Shown piece by piece: positions 8,214 through 14,803 of a stretch of 64,000 bases of DNA. The position numbers and the translations under genes are program-made. How positions within the stretch are numbered: the stretch's first letter is position 1; every line of letters starts with the position of its first letter. Source of the stretch: Flavobacteriales bacterium (lineage in GTDB: Bacteria > Bacteroidota > Bacteroidia > Flavobacteriales_D > Crocinitomicaceae); assembly GCA_947449575.1 (NCBI GenBank), contig CANFRV010000011.1, positions 43,055 to 107,054 of the forward strand. Direction: 5' to 3'. Under the pieces are notes generated by a model, which made no database searches, was not told the DNA's origin, and worked only from the letters and a program-made list of their open reading frames with translations.

Positions 8214-8651
8214 ATGAAACAACTTTTTATATCAATTGTTTGCAGCACTTTGCTTTTAAGTTGTTCTAAAAATCAAAGAACGATCAATAAATTGCAGGGC
8301 ACTTGGGAAATTGTCACCTACAAACAAGGATATCTAAACGGTTTAACTTCTGTCATTGATTCGCAAGGAGATTTTATTTTTTCCGATTTCAAAATTAAAT
8401 CAAATACGGTAGGCACATTTTCTCGCTCACAAAACTTTCAAATAGATGGGAATCCTTACGTTATTTCTGAACAAGGAAACTATTCAATTTTTGACGATGG
8501 AAAAGGCATCACACTTCAAAATCTAAAATCAGATGGTTCATTTATGCCTGACTTAAAGATGGAGATTAATATTATTACCTCGACAGATTTAATTCTAGTT
8601 GGAGTTATTAATAATATCAATCAAACATTTATTCTGAAAAAAAAAGAGTAA
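8214..8651 (+). CDS. Small lipocalin-like lipoprotein
   Basis: A 145-residue lipoprotein. The signal MKQLFISIVCSTLLLSC ends in a lipobox-like LLSC with Cys17 as the likely lipidated residue. The mature part has the INKLQGTWEIVTYK opening typical of lipocalin-like domain proteins of Bacteroidota, followed by alternating beta strands and a final FILKKKE. Such proteins are thought to be small beta-barrels with unknown ligands. It lies 4 bases after the M20 gene and converges with aroA (13-base gap). Confidence 0.75.
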   Translation: MKQLFISIVCSTLLLSCSKNQRTINKLQGTWEIVTYKQGYLNGLTSVIDSQGDFIFSDFKIKSNTVGTFSRSQNFQIDGNPYVISEQGNYSIFDDGKGITLQNLKSDGSFMPDLKMEINIITSTDLILVGVINNINQTFILKKKE

Positions 8652-8664
8652 TCCCAAAAAGAAC

Positions 8665-9921
8665 TCAATCATTTTGAATTTGAAATAAATGATCAAAGAA
8701 TAAAGGATACGACTTATTAATCACATGAGAATCCTCAATTAAAACTGGTCCATTGGCGCGCAATGCAGCTATGGCACAAGCCATTGCAATTCTATGATCG
8801 CCATGAGAATTTACCGTCGCAGAAGTACTGCATTTTATACCTTTGATTCTCATTTCATCTCCTTCAATACTAATTTTAGCTCCCATTTTTCCCAACTCCT
8901 GTTGAATGGCAATTGAACGATTACTTTCCTTGTTGATCAATCGATTCACTCCCTTGATTATACTTGTTCCTTCCGCAAAACAAGCTAGCACAGCGAGCGG
9001 TGGAAATAAATCAGGGCAATGATTTGCATCAAAACAAAAAGATCTATTTTCATTTTTAGTAATCGATAATGAGGACTTCTTTTCGGAAATGATAGCTCCA
9101 AAATCTTTCAAAGCACTTAAAATATTCTTATCCGCTTGTTGAGAAGTACTATTTAAATTTTCAACCGCAATTGAACCTGAAATAGCAGCTGCAACCAATA
9201 AAAATGAAGCACTACTCCAATCTCCTTCTACTGCAATCTCCTTCGAATTAAGCGTGTAAGGACCATCAAAGTATAGCGTATTGTTGTTGAAATTAATGTC
9301 CGCCCCAAATTGCTTTAACACTTCCAAAGTCAATAAAATATAAGGAATACTCGTCGGATTTGAAATTTTAATTTGAACTTTTTTTGTGTATTCTGAAGCC
9401 ACGAAAGCATAAATCAAACCCGTAATAAATTGTGAGCTCATTGATCCATCTATGATACAATTACTAGGGATAATTGGTCCTTTTAACGTAAAAGGTAAAT
9501 GACCATTTTGTGATTTAAAATCAACGTTTAGTTCACGCAAAATCGAATCGAAAAAATGCATAGGTCTAGAAAGTAGTGTGCCTTTTGCATCCATTCGGAC
9601 CAATTCAGAATTAACAGATAAAAGTGGCGTAAACATTCTGGCTGACAAACCAGACTCTCCGCAGTTTACCGACATCTCTTTATTACTTATCCCTTTGCTA
9701 GAAATTCGAATTTTAGTTTCAGATAAAAATTCAACCACAGCGCCCGCTTGCTGAATAATTTCTAAAGCAGCGTTTTCATCATCAGAAATACCAAAGTTTT
9801 CAACATCAGTAAATCCATGAACAAGGAGAGCGGCCGCATATGTTCTTTGGCCATAACTTTTTGAAGCAGGAATCTTTATCCTCCCTTTAACATCACTTGA
9901 CGGATATACTATTTGATTCAT
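8665..9921 (-). CDS. aroA: 3-phosphoshikimate 1-carboxyvinyltransferase (EPSP synthase)
   Basis: A 418-residue EPSP synthase, which transfers enolpyruvyl from PEP to shikimate-3-phosphate in the sixth step of chorismate synthesis. Visible: the N-terminal IPASKSYGQR loop (catalytic Lys and Ser), CGESGLSARMFTPLL, SSQFITGL, the DLFPPLAVLA segment and HGDHRIAMACAIAALRA near the end. ATG 9921 (MNQIVYPSSDVKGRIKIP) is chosen over the longer frame from 9972 because the latter extends far into aroB and adds an atypical tail. It overlaps aroB by 29 bases and is the last gene of the aromatic operon. Confidence 0.93.
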   Translation of the reverse strand: MNQIVYPSSDVKGRIKIPASKSYGQRTYAAALLVHGFTDVENFGISDDENAALEIIQQAGAVVEFLSETKIRISSKGISNKEMSVNCGESGLSARMFTPLLSVNSELVRMDAKGTLLSRPMHFFDSILRELNVDFKSQNGHLPFTLKGPIIPSNCIIDGSMSSQFITGLIYAFVASEYTKKVQIKISNPTSIPYILLTLEVLKQFGADINFNNNTLYFDGPYTLNSKEIAVEGDWSSASFLLVAAAISGSIAVENLNSTSQQADKNILSALKDFGAIISEKKSSLSITKNENRSFCFDANHCPDLFPPLAVLACFAEGTSIIKGVNRLINKESNRSIAIQQELGKMGAKISIEGDEMRIKGIKCSTSATVNSHGDHRIAMACAIAALRANGPVLIEDSHVINKSYPLFFDHLFQIQND

Positions 9922-10948
9922 TGAATATTTTTTTAAGATCCTGTTTAATTTCATCAAAAGACAATTTGACAATCTCAGATTCCCCTAATTTTTTTAGTAA
10001 AATAAAATCTATTTCTTCTCCATTCTTCTTTTTATCATTGCTGATGAGCGATAAAACGGAAGAACTTTTTATCTGTGCAGAAATAGGTAATTCATATTTT
10101 TCAAGAAGACTTGCAATTCTGTTAGAATCTATCTTTGAGAACCCTCTTTTAGAAACGGATAATTGAGAAGCATAAATCATACCTATACTGACTGCAAAAC
10201 CGTGTTTCAAATCCAAATTCTTTTCTATTGCGTGACCAATGGTATGTCCAAAATTTAATGTTTTTCGCAGTGCTAAATCATTGGGGTCTTTGCGAATGAT
10301 AGCAGATTTTATGAGTAAACATTTTTGAATCAACATTTGCAAGGCAATAGGAGAATTAATAAAATATTGAAGGTTGTTTGCATCCAAATAATTAAATAAC
10401 TCCACATCACAAATACAACCATATTTAATAATTTCAGCAAACCCATTTGCAAATTCAACGTGCGGCAAAGATTTAAAAAAAAGATAATCGTATAAAATAA
10501 TATCTGGCTGATTAATCGTCCCGATACAGTTTTTAATTAAACCTTGATTCACTCCATTTTTGCCACCAATCGCAGCATCAACAGCACATAAAACCGTTGT
10601 AGGTATAAAACCAAAGGGGATTCCTCGCTTATAAATAGAAGCAACAAAACCAACTAAATCAGTAATTACTCCACCACCAACACCAATTAATAAGCTATTC
10701 TTATCCACACCAATAGCCAAAAGTTGGTTGATAATTAACTGTGATTGTTCAAGTGTTTTCGTGTTTTCTCCCCCTTCAACCACAATTACAGATTCTAAAC
10801 CAGCAAATACACTCGTATGGTGTCGATACACATTGTGATCTACAATAAGGACTAATTTATTATAATTCTTAGCAATTTTACCAATATTTTTAAAGTTAAA
10901 ATTGAAAACAACTTTGGTCTGTTTATCGGTTTTGACTTTGAATATCAT
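9893..10948 (-). CDS. aroB: 3-dehydroquinate synthase
   Basis: A 351-residue NAD- and metal-dependent enzyme that cyclises DAHP to 3-dehydroquinate. The nucleotide-binding GGGVITDLVG (91-100), RGIPFGFIPTTVL (108-120), AIGGKNGVN (126-134) and the metal-site LNFGHTIGHAIE are all present. It overlaps the DAHP synthase gene by 4 bases and aroA by 29, showing tight translational coupling. It belongs to the attenuator-controlled aromatic operon. Confidence 0.93.
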   Translation of the reverse strand: MIFKVKTDKQTKVVFNFNFKNIGKIAKNYNKLVLIVDHNVYRHHTSVFAGLESVIVVEGGENTKTLEQSQLIINQLLAIGVDKNSLLIGVGGGVITDLVGFVASIYKRGIPFGFIPTTVLCAVDAAIGGKNGVNQGLIKNCIGTINQPDIILYDYLFFKSLPHVEFANGFAEIIKYGCICDVELFNYLDANNLQYFINSPIALQMLIQKCLLIKSAIIRKDPNDLALRKTLNFGHTIGHAIEKNLDLKHGFAVSIGMIYASQLSVSKRGFSKIDSNRIASLLEKYELPISAQIKSSSVLSLISNDKKKNGEEIDFILLKKLGESEIVKLSFDEIKQDLKKIFNESNSISVK

Positions 10949-12039
10949 CCTTTCTGAGCATGAAGTGAATCTTGAATTCTAATACTTTCGATGTGAACAG
11001 CTTCCATGTAAGATTGAATGAATGATTTTCCTAAATCAAGTGATTCTGCCTTTTTAATAGTACGATCTAAAATCTCATTCCATCGAGAAGATTGTAAAAC
11101 TGTAACATCGTTTTGAAGTTTGATTTCTCCAATTTTTCTAGCCACTTTCATTCTATTGGAAATTAACGCAAGTAGTTCATCATCAAAACAGTCAATTTGT
11201 GTACGTAAATGATTCAATTCATCAACAAAATCCTTCTTACCAGTAGAAATGGTTTTCAATACCATTGAATCTAGTAATTCGACCAATTGCTGCGGTGTCA
11301 CTTGCTGTTCTTTATCAGTCAAAGCAATCGTTGGGTCACAATGAGATTCAATAATTAATCCACTGTAAGCTAAATCAATACTCTTTTGTGAAACTTCTAA
11401 AAGTGTTTCTTTCTTCCCGCAAATATGGGATGGGTCGCAAATCATTGGTAAATCAGGGAATAAACGCTTCATTTCGATAGGGATCTGCCATAATGGTGCA
11501 TTTCTGTATTCAGAATTTCCATAGGATGAGAATCCTCGATGTATTAATCCAATATTTTCTATTCCTACTTTTTGAAGTCTTTCGATTGCTCCAATCCATA
11601 ATTTGATATCTGGATTGATAGGATTCTTAATCAAAACCGTTGTATTTGTTCCCTTTAAAGCATCAGCGATGTTTTGTATACTGAATGGATTTACCGTTGT
11701 TCTAGCACCAATCCATAAAACATCTGTGTCGAAACTTAACGCATCCTCTACATGTTTGCTGGTAGCCACTTCAACTGCTGTTGGTAAACCTGTTACTTTT
11801 TTTGCTTGCAAAAGCCATGACAATGCCTTACTTCCTGCACCTTCGAAACCTCCCGGATTCGTGCGCGGTTTCCATACACCTGCACGTAAAATATCTACTT
11901 TACCTGTTGCCTTTAATTCTAATGCTGTACGAATAACTTGTTCTTCATTTTCTGCGCTGCAGGGACCTGAAATAACTAAATTTTGTTTTTTTATTAAATC
12001 GACCATTTCTATATTTTTAAGATCTATTCCTGTTTTCAT
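10945..12039 (-). CDS. Bifunctional DAHP synthase / chorismate mutase (type II AroQ)
   Basis: A 364-residue fusion. Residues ~1-262 are a class I-beta (KDO8P-synthase-like) DAHP synthase: GPCSAENEEQ (25-34), RAGVWKPRTNPGGFEGAG, IGARTT and DPSHICGKKE. This part condenses PEP with erythrose-4-phosphate. Residues ~270-355 are an AroQ chorismate mutase helix bundle (LRTQIDCFDDELLALISNRM, then KVARKIGEIK), which converts chorismate to prephenate. The fusion order, synthase first and mutase last, is characteristic of Bacteroidota and lets the mutase part act as a feedback sensor for prephenate in studied homologues. It sits between pheA and aroB. Confidence 0.93.
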   Translation of the reverse strand: MKTGIDLKNIEMVDLIKKQNLVISGPCSAENEEQVIRTALELKATGKVDILRAGVWKPRTNPGGFEGAGSKALSWLLQAKKVTGLPTAVEVATSKHVEDALSFDTDVLWIGARTTVNPFSIQNIADALKGTNTTVLIKNPINPDIKLWIGAIERLQKVGIENIGLIHRGFSSYGNSEYRNAPLWQIPIEMKRLFPDLPMICDPSHICGKKETLLEVSQKSIDLAYSGLIIESHCDPTIALTDKEQQVTPQQLVELLDSMVLKTISTGKKDFVDELNHLRTQIDCFDDELLALISNRMKVARKIGEIKLQNDVTVLQSSRWNEILDRTIKKAESLDLGKSFIQSYMEAVHIESIRIQDSLHAQKG

Positions 12040-12049
12040 AATTTCTATC

Positions 12050-12880
12050 TTAAATCGCTAACCCTTCTCCTTTATATACACCTAGAATTTTTATTGATTC
12101 TACAAAAGGTGATAATTTATTGATTGCTGTATCGAATACCTTCTTATCATCAAACTCAATATCTAAATGAAAAGCATACGAAGAAGGAGTTTTTGGAATG
12201 GGAACACTCTGAATTTTAGTTAAATTCAAATTCGCTTCTTTCAAAACAACCAAAATATCACTCAACCCTCCCACATGATTATGTGTTTTGAGCGTTATGG
12301 ATCCTTTGTTTGGATTGGGGTCAAAGTCAGCTCCTTTACTTAAAATATAGAAGCGTGTAAAATTGGGATTTTCATCCCCCACGTTATCAACGACAACGTC
12401 CAATCCATATGTTTTTCCTACTGTTGGCCCTGCAATTACCGCTAACTTGTTTTCTGTGTCCGCAGCAACTAATTTTGCAGAAGTAGCAGTGTCTTTGAAT
12501 TCTGACACAACCACATTTTCTAATCCCGAAAGAAATAATTGACATTGACCAAGAGCCATTGGATGTGAAATGATTTCACGAATATCACTTAGCTTCGTTC
12601 CTGGTTTAGCTAATAATTGCAACTCAATAGGCAAATACGTTTCACCAATAATATTTAGATTATGCGTGTCTATCAATTGATAATTAAGTAAAATACTTCC
12701 TGCAACTTTATTTTCGATTGCGATTATTCCGTAATCAACCTTATTGTTAGCCAACTTATCACATACCTCTTTGAAAGATCCACATTCTAAAACGGTTACA
12801 TCTTCACCAAAGTACTTTTTAGCAGCCAAATCGTGAAAAGAGGATACTGATCCTTGTATTGCAATTACGTGATTTCTCAT
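12050..12880 (-). CDS. pheA: Prephenate dehydratase with ACT domain
   Basis: A 276-residue enzyme converting prephenate to phenylpyruvate, the committed step to phenylalanine. The catalytic domain shows IQGSVSSFHDLAAKKYFG, IENKVAGSILLNY and the TRF motif (175-177). A C-terminal ACT domain follows (about 193-270). The classic Phe-binding ESRP motif is replaced by QSVP within KIQSVPI (222-228) and the GAL motif by NHVGGL, so allosteric Phe inhibition may differ. First gene of the operon; a leader peptide and attenuator lie upstream (12922-13068). Confidence 0.93.
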   Translation of the reverse strand: MRNHVIAIQGSVSSFHDLAAKKYFGEDVTVLECGSFKEVCDKLANNKVDYGIIAIENKVAGSILLNYQLIDTHNLNIIGETYLPIELQLLAKPGTKLSDIREIISHPMALGQCQLFLSGLENVVVSEFKDTATSAKLVAADTENKLAVIAGPTVGKTYGLDVVVDNVGDENPNFTRFYILSKGADFDPNPNKGSITLKTHNHVGGLSDILVVLKEANLNLTKIQSVPIPKTPSSYAFHLDIEFDDKKVFDTAINKLSPFVESIKILGVYKGEGLAI

Positions 12881-12921
12881 ATTTTTTTCATTTAAATTGT
12901 TTTCGTTTTTTTAGATGGTAT

Positions 12922-12947
12922 AAAAAAAGCCTTCCTACATGGAAAGC
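12922..12947 (-). terminator. Attenuator terminator of the pheA operon
   Basis: On the minus strand GCTTTCC-ATGTA-GGAAGGC is followed by seven T. It lies between the leader peptide and pheA, so it must be read through for operon expression. Its 5' arm CTTTCC can instead pair with GGGAGAG at 12973-12979, giving an antiterminator. Confidence 0.85.
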
Positions 12948-12972
12948 TTTTTTATATGTGTATATAACAAAT

Positions 12973-12979
12973 CTCTCCC
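12973..12979 (-). promoter_or_regulatory. Antiterminator element GGGAGAG of the pheA leader
   Basis: GGGAGAG starts on the last base of the leader stop codon TAG. Its GGAGAG can pair with the CTTTCC arm of the terminator (one G-U). A ribosome that reaches the stop codon would cover it; a ribosome stalled at the aromatic codons would leave it free. Confidence 0.7.
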
Positions 12980-13029
12980 TAGTCCCTCCAGTGAAAATCG
13001 TAAAAAAAGAAGTTGTTCATTTTTTTCAT
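12979..13029 (-). CDS. Aromatic leader peptide of the pheA operon
   Basis: A 16-residue open frame, MKKMNNFFFYDFHWRD, ends 31 bases before the terminator stem. Half of its residues 7-14 are Phe, with a Tyr and a Trp (FFFYDFHW), so all three aromatic amino acids are represented. That matches an operon that makes chorismate as well as phenylalanine. The position after a perfect -7 box and before an attenuator terminator is the classic layout of ribosome-mediated attenuation. Translation could also begin at the second Met (13020). Found by reading the leader; it is too short for ordinary gene callers. Confidence 0.85.
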   Translation of the reverse strand: MKKMNNFFFYDFHWRD

Positions 13030-13060
13030 CGAAATATTATTTATTTTTTAATTTGTGGAA

Positions 13061-13068
13061 CAAAGATA
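13061..13068 (-). promoter_or_regulatory. -7 promoter box TATCTTTG of the pheA operon
   Basis: A perfect TAnnTTTG match on the minus strand, 31 bases before the leader-peptide ATG. No obvious -33 element. Confidence 0.75.
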
Positions 13069-13220
13069 GGTCAATTACTTCACTCCTATCCTGTTTTTAC
13101 TTTACATAAGATCCTTTTATTTAAAATATTACATCCATTTAAAACCTTTCAACTGTTTGTTTTTCAGTTTATTGAAAATAATTAATCCATATTATCAATA
13201 GGACAAAATAATGATTTTAC

Positions 13221-14249
13221 TTATAATAATTTTATATTTTCTCTACTCAATTTTTCTAAAACAGCTTCAGACCAGATACTACTTTGCACTTCACCAATGT
13301 GTCTTTTTTGTAAAATAAACATAGCTAGACGTGATTGGCCAATACCGCCTCCAATTGTGTAGGGAAGTTTTTCATCTATCAATTGTTTGTGCCAATCCAT
13401 TTCTAATCGTTGTTCTTGATTTCTCAAAGCCAATTGTTTCTTTAAAGATTCAGGACTAACACGAATACCCATCGATGATAGTTCGTATGATTTCCCTAGA
13501 ATCTCATTCCATACCAAAATATCGCCATTTAATCCTTTTTTTCCATCCACCGATTCTGTTGTCCAATCATCATAATCGGGTGCTCTTCCATCGTGAGGTT
13601 TACCATCTGCTAAATCACCACCAATACCTATTAAGAAAACGGCTCCAAATTCTTGGCAAATTTTATCTTCACGCTCTTTCCCTGTCAAAGTAGGATATTT
13701 AACGAGCAAATCTTCTGTATGAATAAAAGTAATTTTTTGAGGAAGCGGTAATTCACCTAACTCATATTTTTCTACAATCGATTGACTAGTTTCCAAAATA
13801 ACTTTGTAAATTTCCTCCACTGTACTTTTTAAATAGGAAAGAGTTCTATCTGATTTATCAATAACTTTTTCCCAATCCCATTGATCTACAAAAATGCTAT
13901 GTATTGGTGAAAAATCTTCATCTGGACGCAAAGCTTTCATGTCTGTGCAAATTCCCAATCCTTCTGGCGCCTTCAATCTTGCTAATTTAGCACGTTTCCA
14001 TTTAGCTAAAGAATGAACAATTTCCACAGTAACATTGGGCATTTCCTTTATATTAACAGTAACTGGACTTTCAATACCGTTCAAATCATCATTGATTCCA
14101 GTACCTTTTACCACTAAAAGAGGAGCCTCTACTTTTATAAGGTTTAATGTTGCTCCTAACGCAGATGAAAATTTTAGTTTCAATTCTGAAATTGCTTTTT
14201 CTGTCGTTAACTCTGTTAAGACCAATTGACTAGTTTTAATTGTTTCCAT
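13221..14249 (-). CDS. asnA: Aspartate--ammonia ligase (asparagine synthetase A)
   Basis: A 342-residue class II aminoacyl-tRNA-synthetase-like enzyme that makes asparagine from aspartate, ammonia and ATP via aspartyl-AMP. Family segments are clear: VEAPLLVVKGTGINDDLNG, LAKWKRAKL, GICTDMKALRPDED, SIFVDQWDWEKV, and the C-terminal YTIGGGIGQSRLAMFILQK (motif 3 arginine). Slightly longer than E. coli AsnA (330). It is a single-gene unit under two consecutive Asn-rich leader peptides and terminators (14273-14575), so supply of charged tRNA-Asn should control it. Confidence 0.95.
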   Translation of the reverse strand: METIKTSQLVLTELTTEKAISELKLKFSSALGATLNLIKVEAPLLVVKGTGINDDLNGIESPVTVNIKEMPNVTVEIVHSLAKWKRAKLARLKAPEGLGICTDMKALRPDEDFSPIHSIFVDQWDWEKVIDKSDRTLSYLKSTVEEIYKVILETSQSIVEKYELGELPLPQKITFIHTEDLLVKYPTLTGKEREDKICQEFGAVFLIGIGGDLADGKPHDGRAPDYDDWTTESVDGKKGLNGDILVWNEILGKSYELSSMGIRVSPESLKKQLALRNQEQRLEMDWHKQLIDEKLPYTIGGGIGQSRLAMFILQKRHIGEVQSSIWSEAVLEKLSRENIKLL

Positions 14250-14272
14250 TTTTTATTATTGATTTTAAGTAT

Positions 14273-14298
14273 AAAAAAAGCTTTCCTAATTGGAAAGC
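14273..14298 (-). terminator. Second attenuator terminator before asnA
   Basis: GCTTTCC-AATTA-GGAAAGC followed by seven T on the minus strand, 24 bases before the asnA start. Its 5' arm CTTTCC can pair with GGGAGAG at 14321-14327 just after leader peptide 2. Confidence 0.85.
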
Positions 14299-14320
14299 CT
14301 ATTATTTGATTATAATATTT

Positions 14321-14327
14321 CTCTCCC
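14321..14327 (-). promoter_or_regulatory. Antiterminator element GGGAGAG of asnA leader 2
   Basis: It lies 3 bases after the TGA of leader peptide 2 and is complementary (one G-U) to the CTTTCC arm of the second terminator, the same layout as in the pheA leader. Confidence 0.65.
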
Positions 14328-14330
14328 TTT

Positions 14331-14417
14331 TCACTTAAATTGATTATTACCATTCTTTTGAGCTTTCATGAATCTCTCACATTTCAAAACTGTTTTATTT
14401 ATTTTTTTTGCGCTCAT
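14331..14417 (-). CDS. Second Asn-rich leader peptide of asnA
   Basis: An open frame ends ...MKAQKNGNNQFK-stop, with three Asn codons among the last seven sense codons. The frame is open back to ATG 14417 (28 residues, starting MSAKKINK); an internal ATG at 14369 would give 12 residues. It follows the first terminator and precedes the second, so it forms a complete second attenuator. CAgtTTTG at 14385-14392, a one-mismatch -7 box, could be a separate promoter for the short version. Confidence 0.7.
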   Translation of the reverse strand: MSAKKINKTVLKCERFMKAQKNGNNQFK

Positions 14418-14433
14418 CTTATTTTGTTTATTC

Positions 14434-14462
14434 AAAAAAAAAGCTTTCCTAGTTGGAAAGCT
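14434..14462 (-). terminator. First attenuator terminator before asnA
   Basis: AGCTTTCC-AACTA-GGAAAGCT followed by a run of T on the minus strand. Its 5' arm CTTTCC is fully complementary to GGAAAG in the GGGAAAG element at 14489-14495. Confidence 0.85.
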
Positions 14463-14488
14463 CTCGTATTTATCATTATGACATAGTT

Positions 14489-14495
14489 CTTTCCC
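14489..14495 (-). promoter_or_regulatory. Antiterminator element GGGAAAG of asnA leader 1
   Basis: GGGAAAG begins one base after the TGA of leader peptide 1. GGAAAG here is the same string as the 3' arm of the terminator, so the two compete for CTTTCC. Confidence 0.7.
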
Positions 14496-14496
14496 T

Positions 14497-14547
14497 TCAC
14501 CTAAAGCGATTATGATTAAAGAAAAAATTATAATTTGTAGTTTTCAT
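14497..14547 (-). CDS. First Asn-rich leader peptide of asnA
   Basis: A 16-residue open frame, MKTTNYNFFFNHNRFR, with four Asn codons, two of them within the last six sense codons. An in-frame upstream ATG at 14565 exists but lies only 2 bases after the -7 box and so is unlikely to be transcribed. The leader is followed by GGGAAAG and then a terminator. The arrangement implies that shortage of Asn-tRNA stalls the ribosome and allows read-through towards asnA. Confidence 0.8.
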   Translation of the reverse strand: MKTTNYNFFFNHNRFR

Positions 14548-14567
14548 TGCGTTTCTATTTTTCATGT

Positions 14568-14575
14568 CAAAGGTA
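14568..14575 (-). promoter_or_regulatory. -7 promoter box TACCTTTG of asnA
   Basis: Perfect TAnnTTTG match on the minus strand, 20 bases before leader peptide 1. Confidence 0.7.
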
Positions 14576-14747
14576 TAGCCAATTTACTAATTGTAAAAAG
14601 AAATATATAAAAATAAAATGAATTTATAAAAAATTAATTGATATTAAAATACTGAAAATCAAATATTTAATTCATTTTATTGAGTTAGAATAATAGGACA
14701 AATAGCTCGTTTTATCATGATAAAACTCTCAATTTAATAAATAAAAC

Positions 14748-14774
14748 AAAAAAAGCTGTCAAAAACCTGACAGC
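14748..14774 (-). terminator. Rho-independent terminator after recQ
   Basis: Minus strand GCTGTC-AGGTTTTT-GACAGC followed by seven T, 30 bases beyond the recQ stop codon. Confidence 0.85.
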
Positions 14775-14803
14775 TTGGTGTGCAATGAGCATATATTAAA
14801 TCA

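Noticed and set aside
11603..12061. A 152-codon plus-strand frame opposite the DAHP synthase gene
   Set aside because: Antisense shadow of a strongly conserved enzyme; no homology recognised.
12859..13185. A 108-codon plus-strand frame starting inside pheA
   Set aside because: It is the reverse of the pheA leader and attenuator; it has no promoter and its composition follows the AT-rich leader.
14273..14462. The repeated GCTTTCC/GGAAAGC hairpins as a REP-like mobile repeat
   Set aside because: Each is followed by T runs on the coding strand and sits after a leader peptide, so attenuator terminators explain them better.
14321..14495. GGGARAG elements as Shine-Dalgarno sequences
   Set aside because: No start codon lies at a suitable distance downstream, and genes in this window generally lack such sequences; complementarity to the terminator arm is a better explanation.
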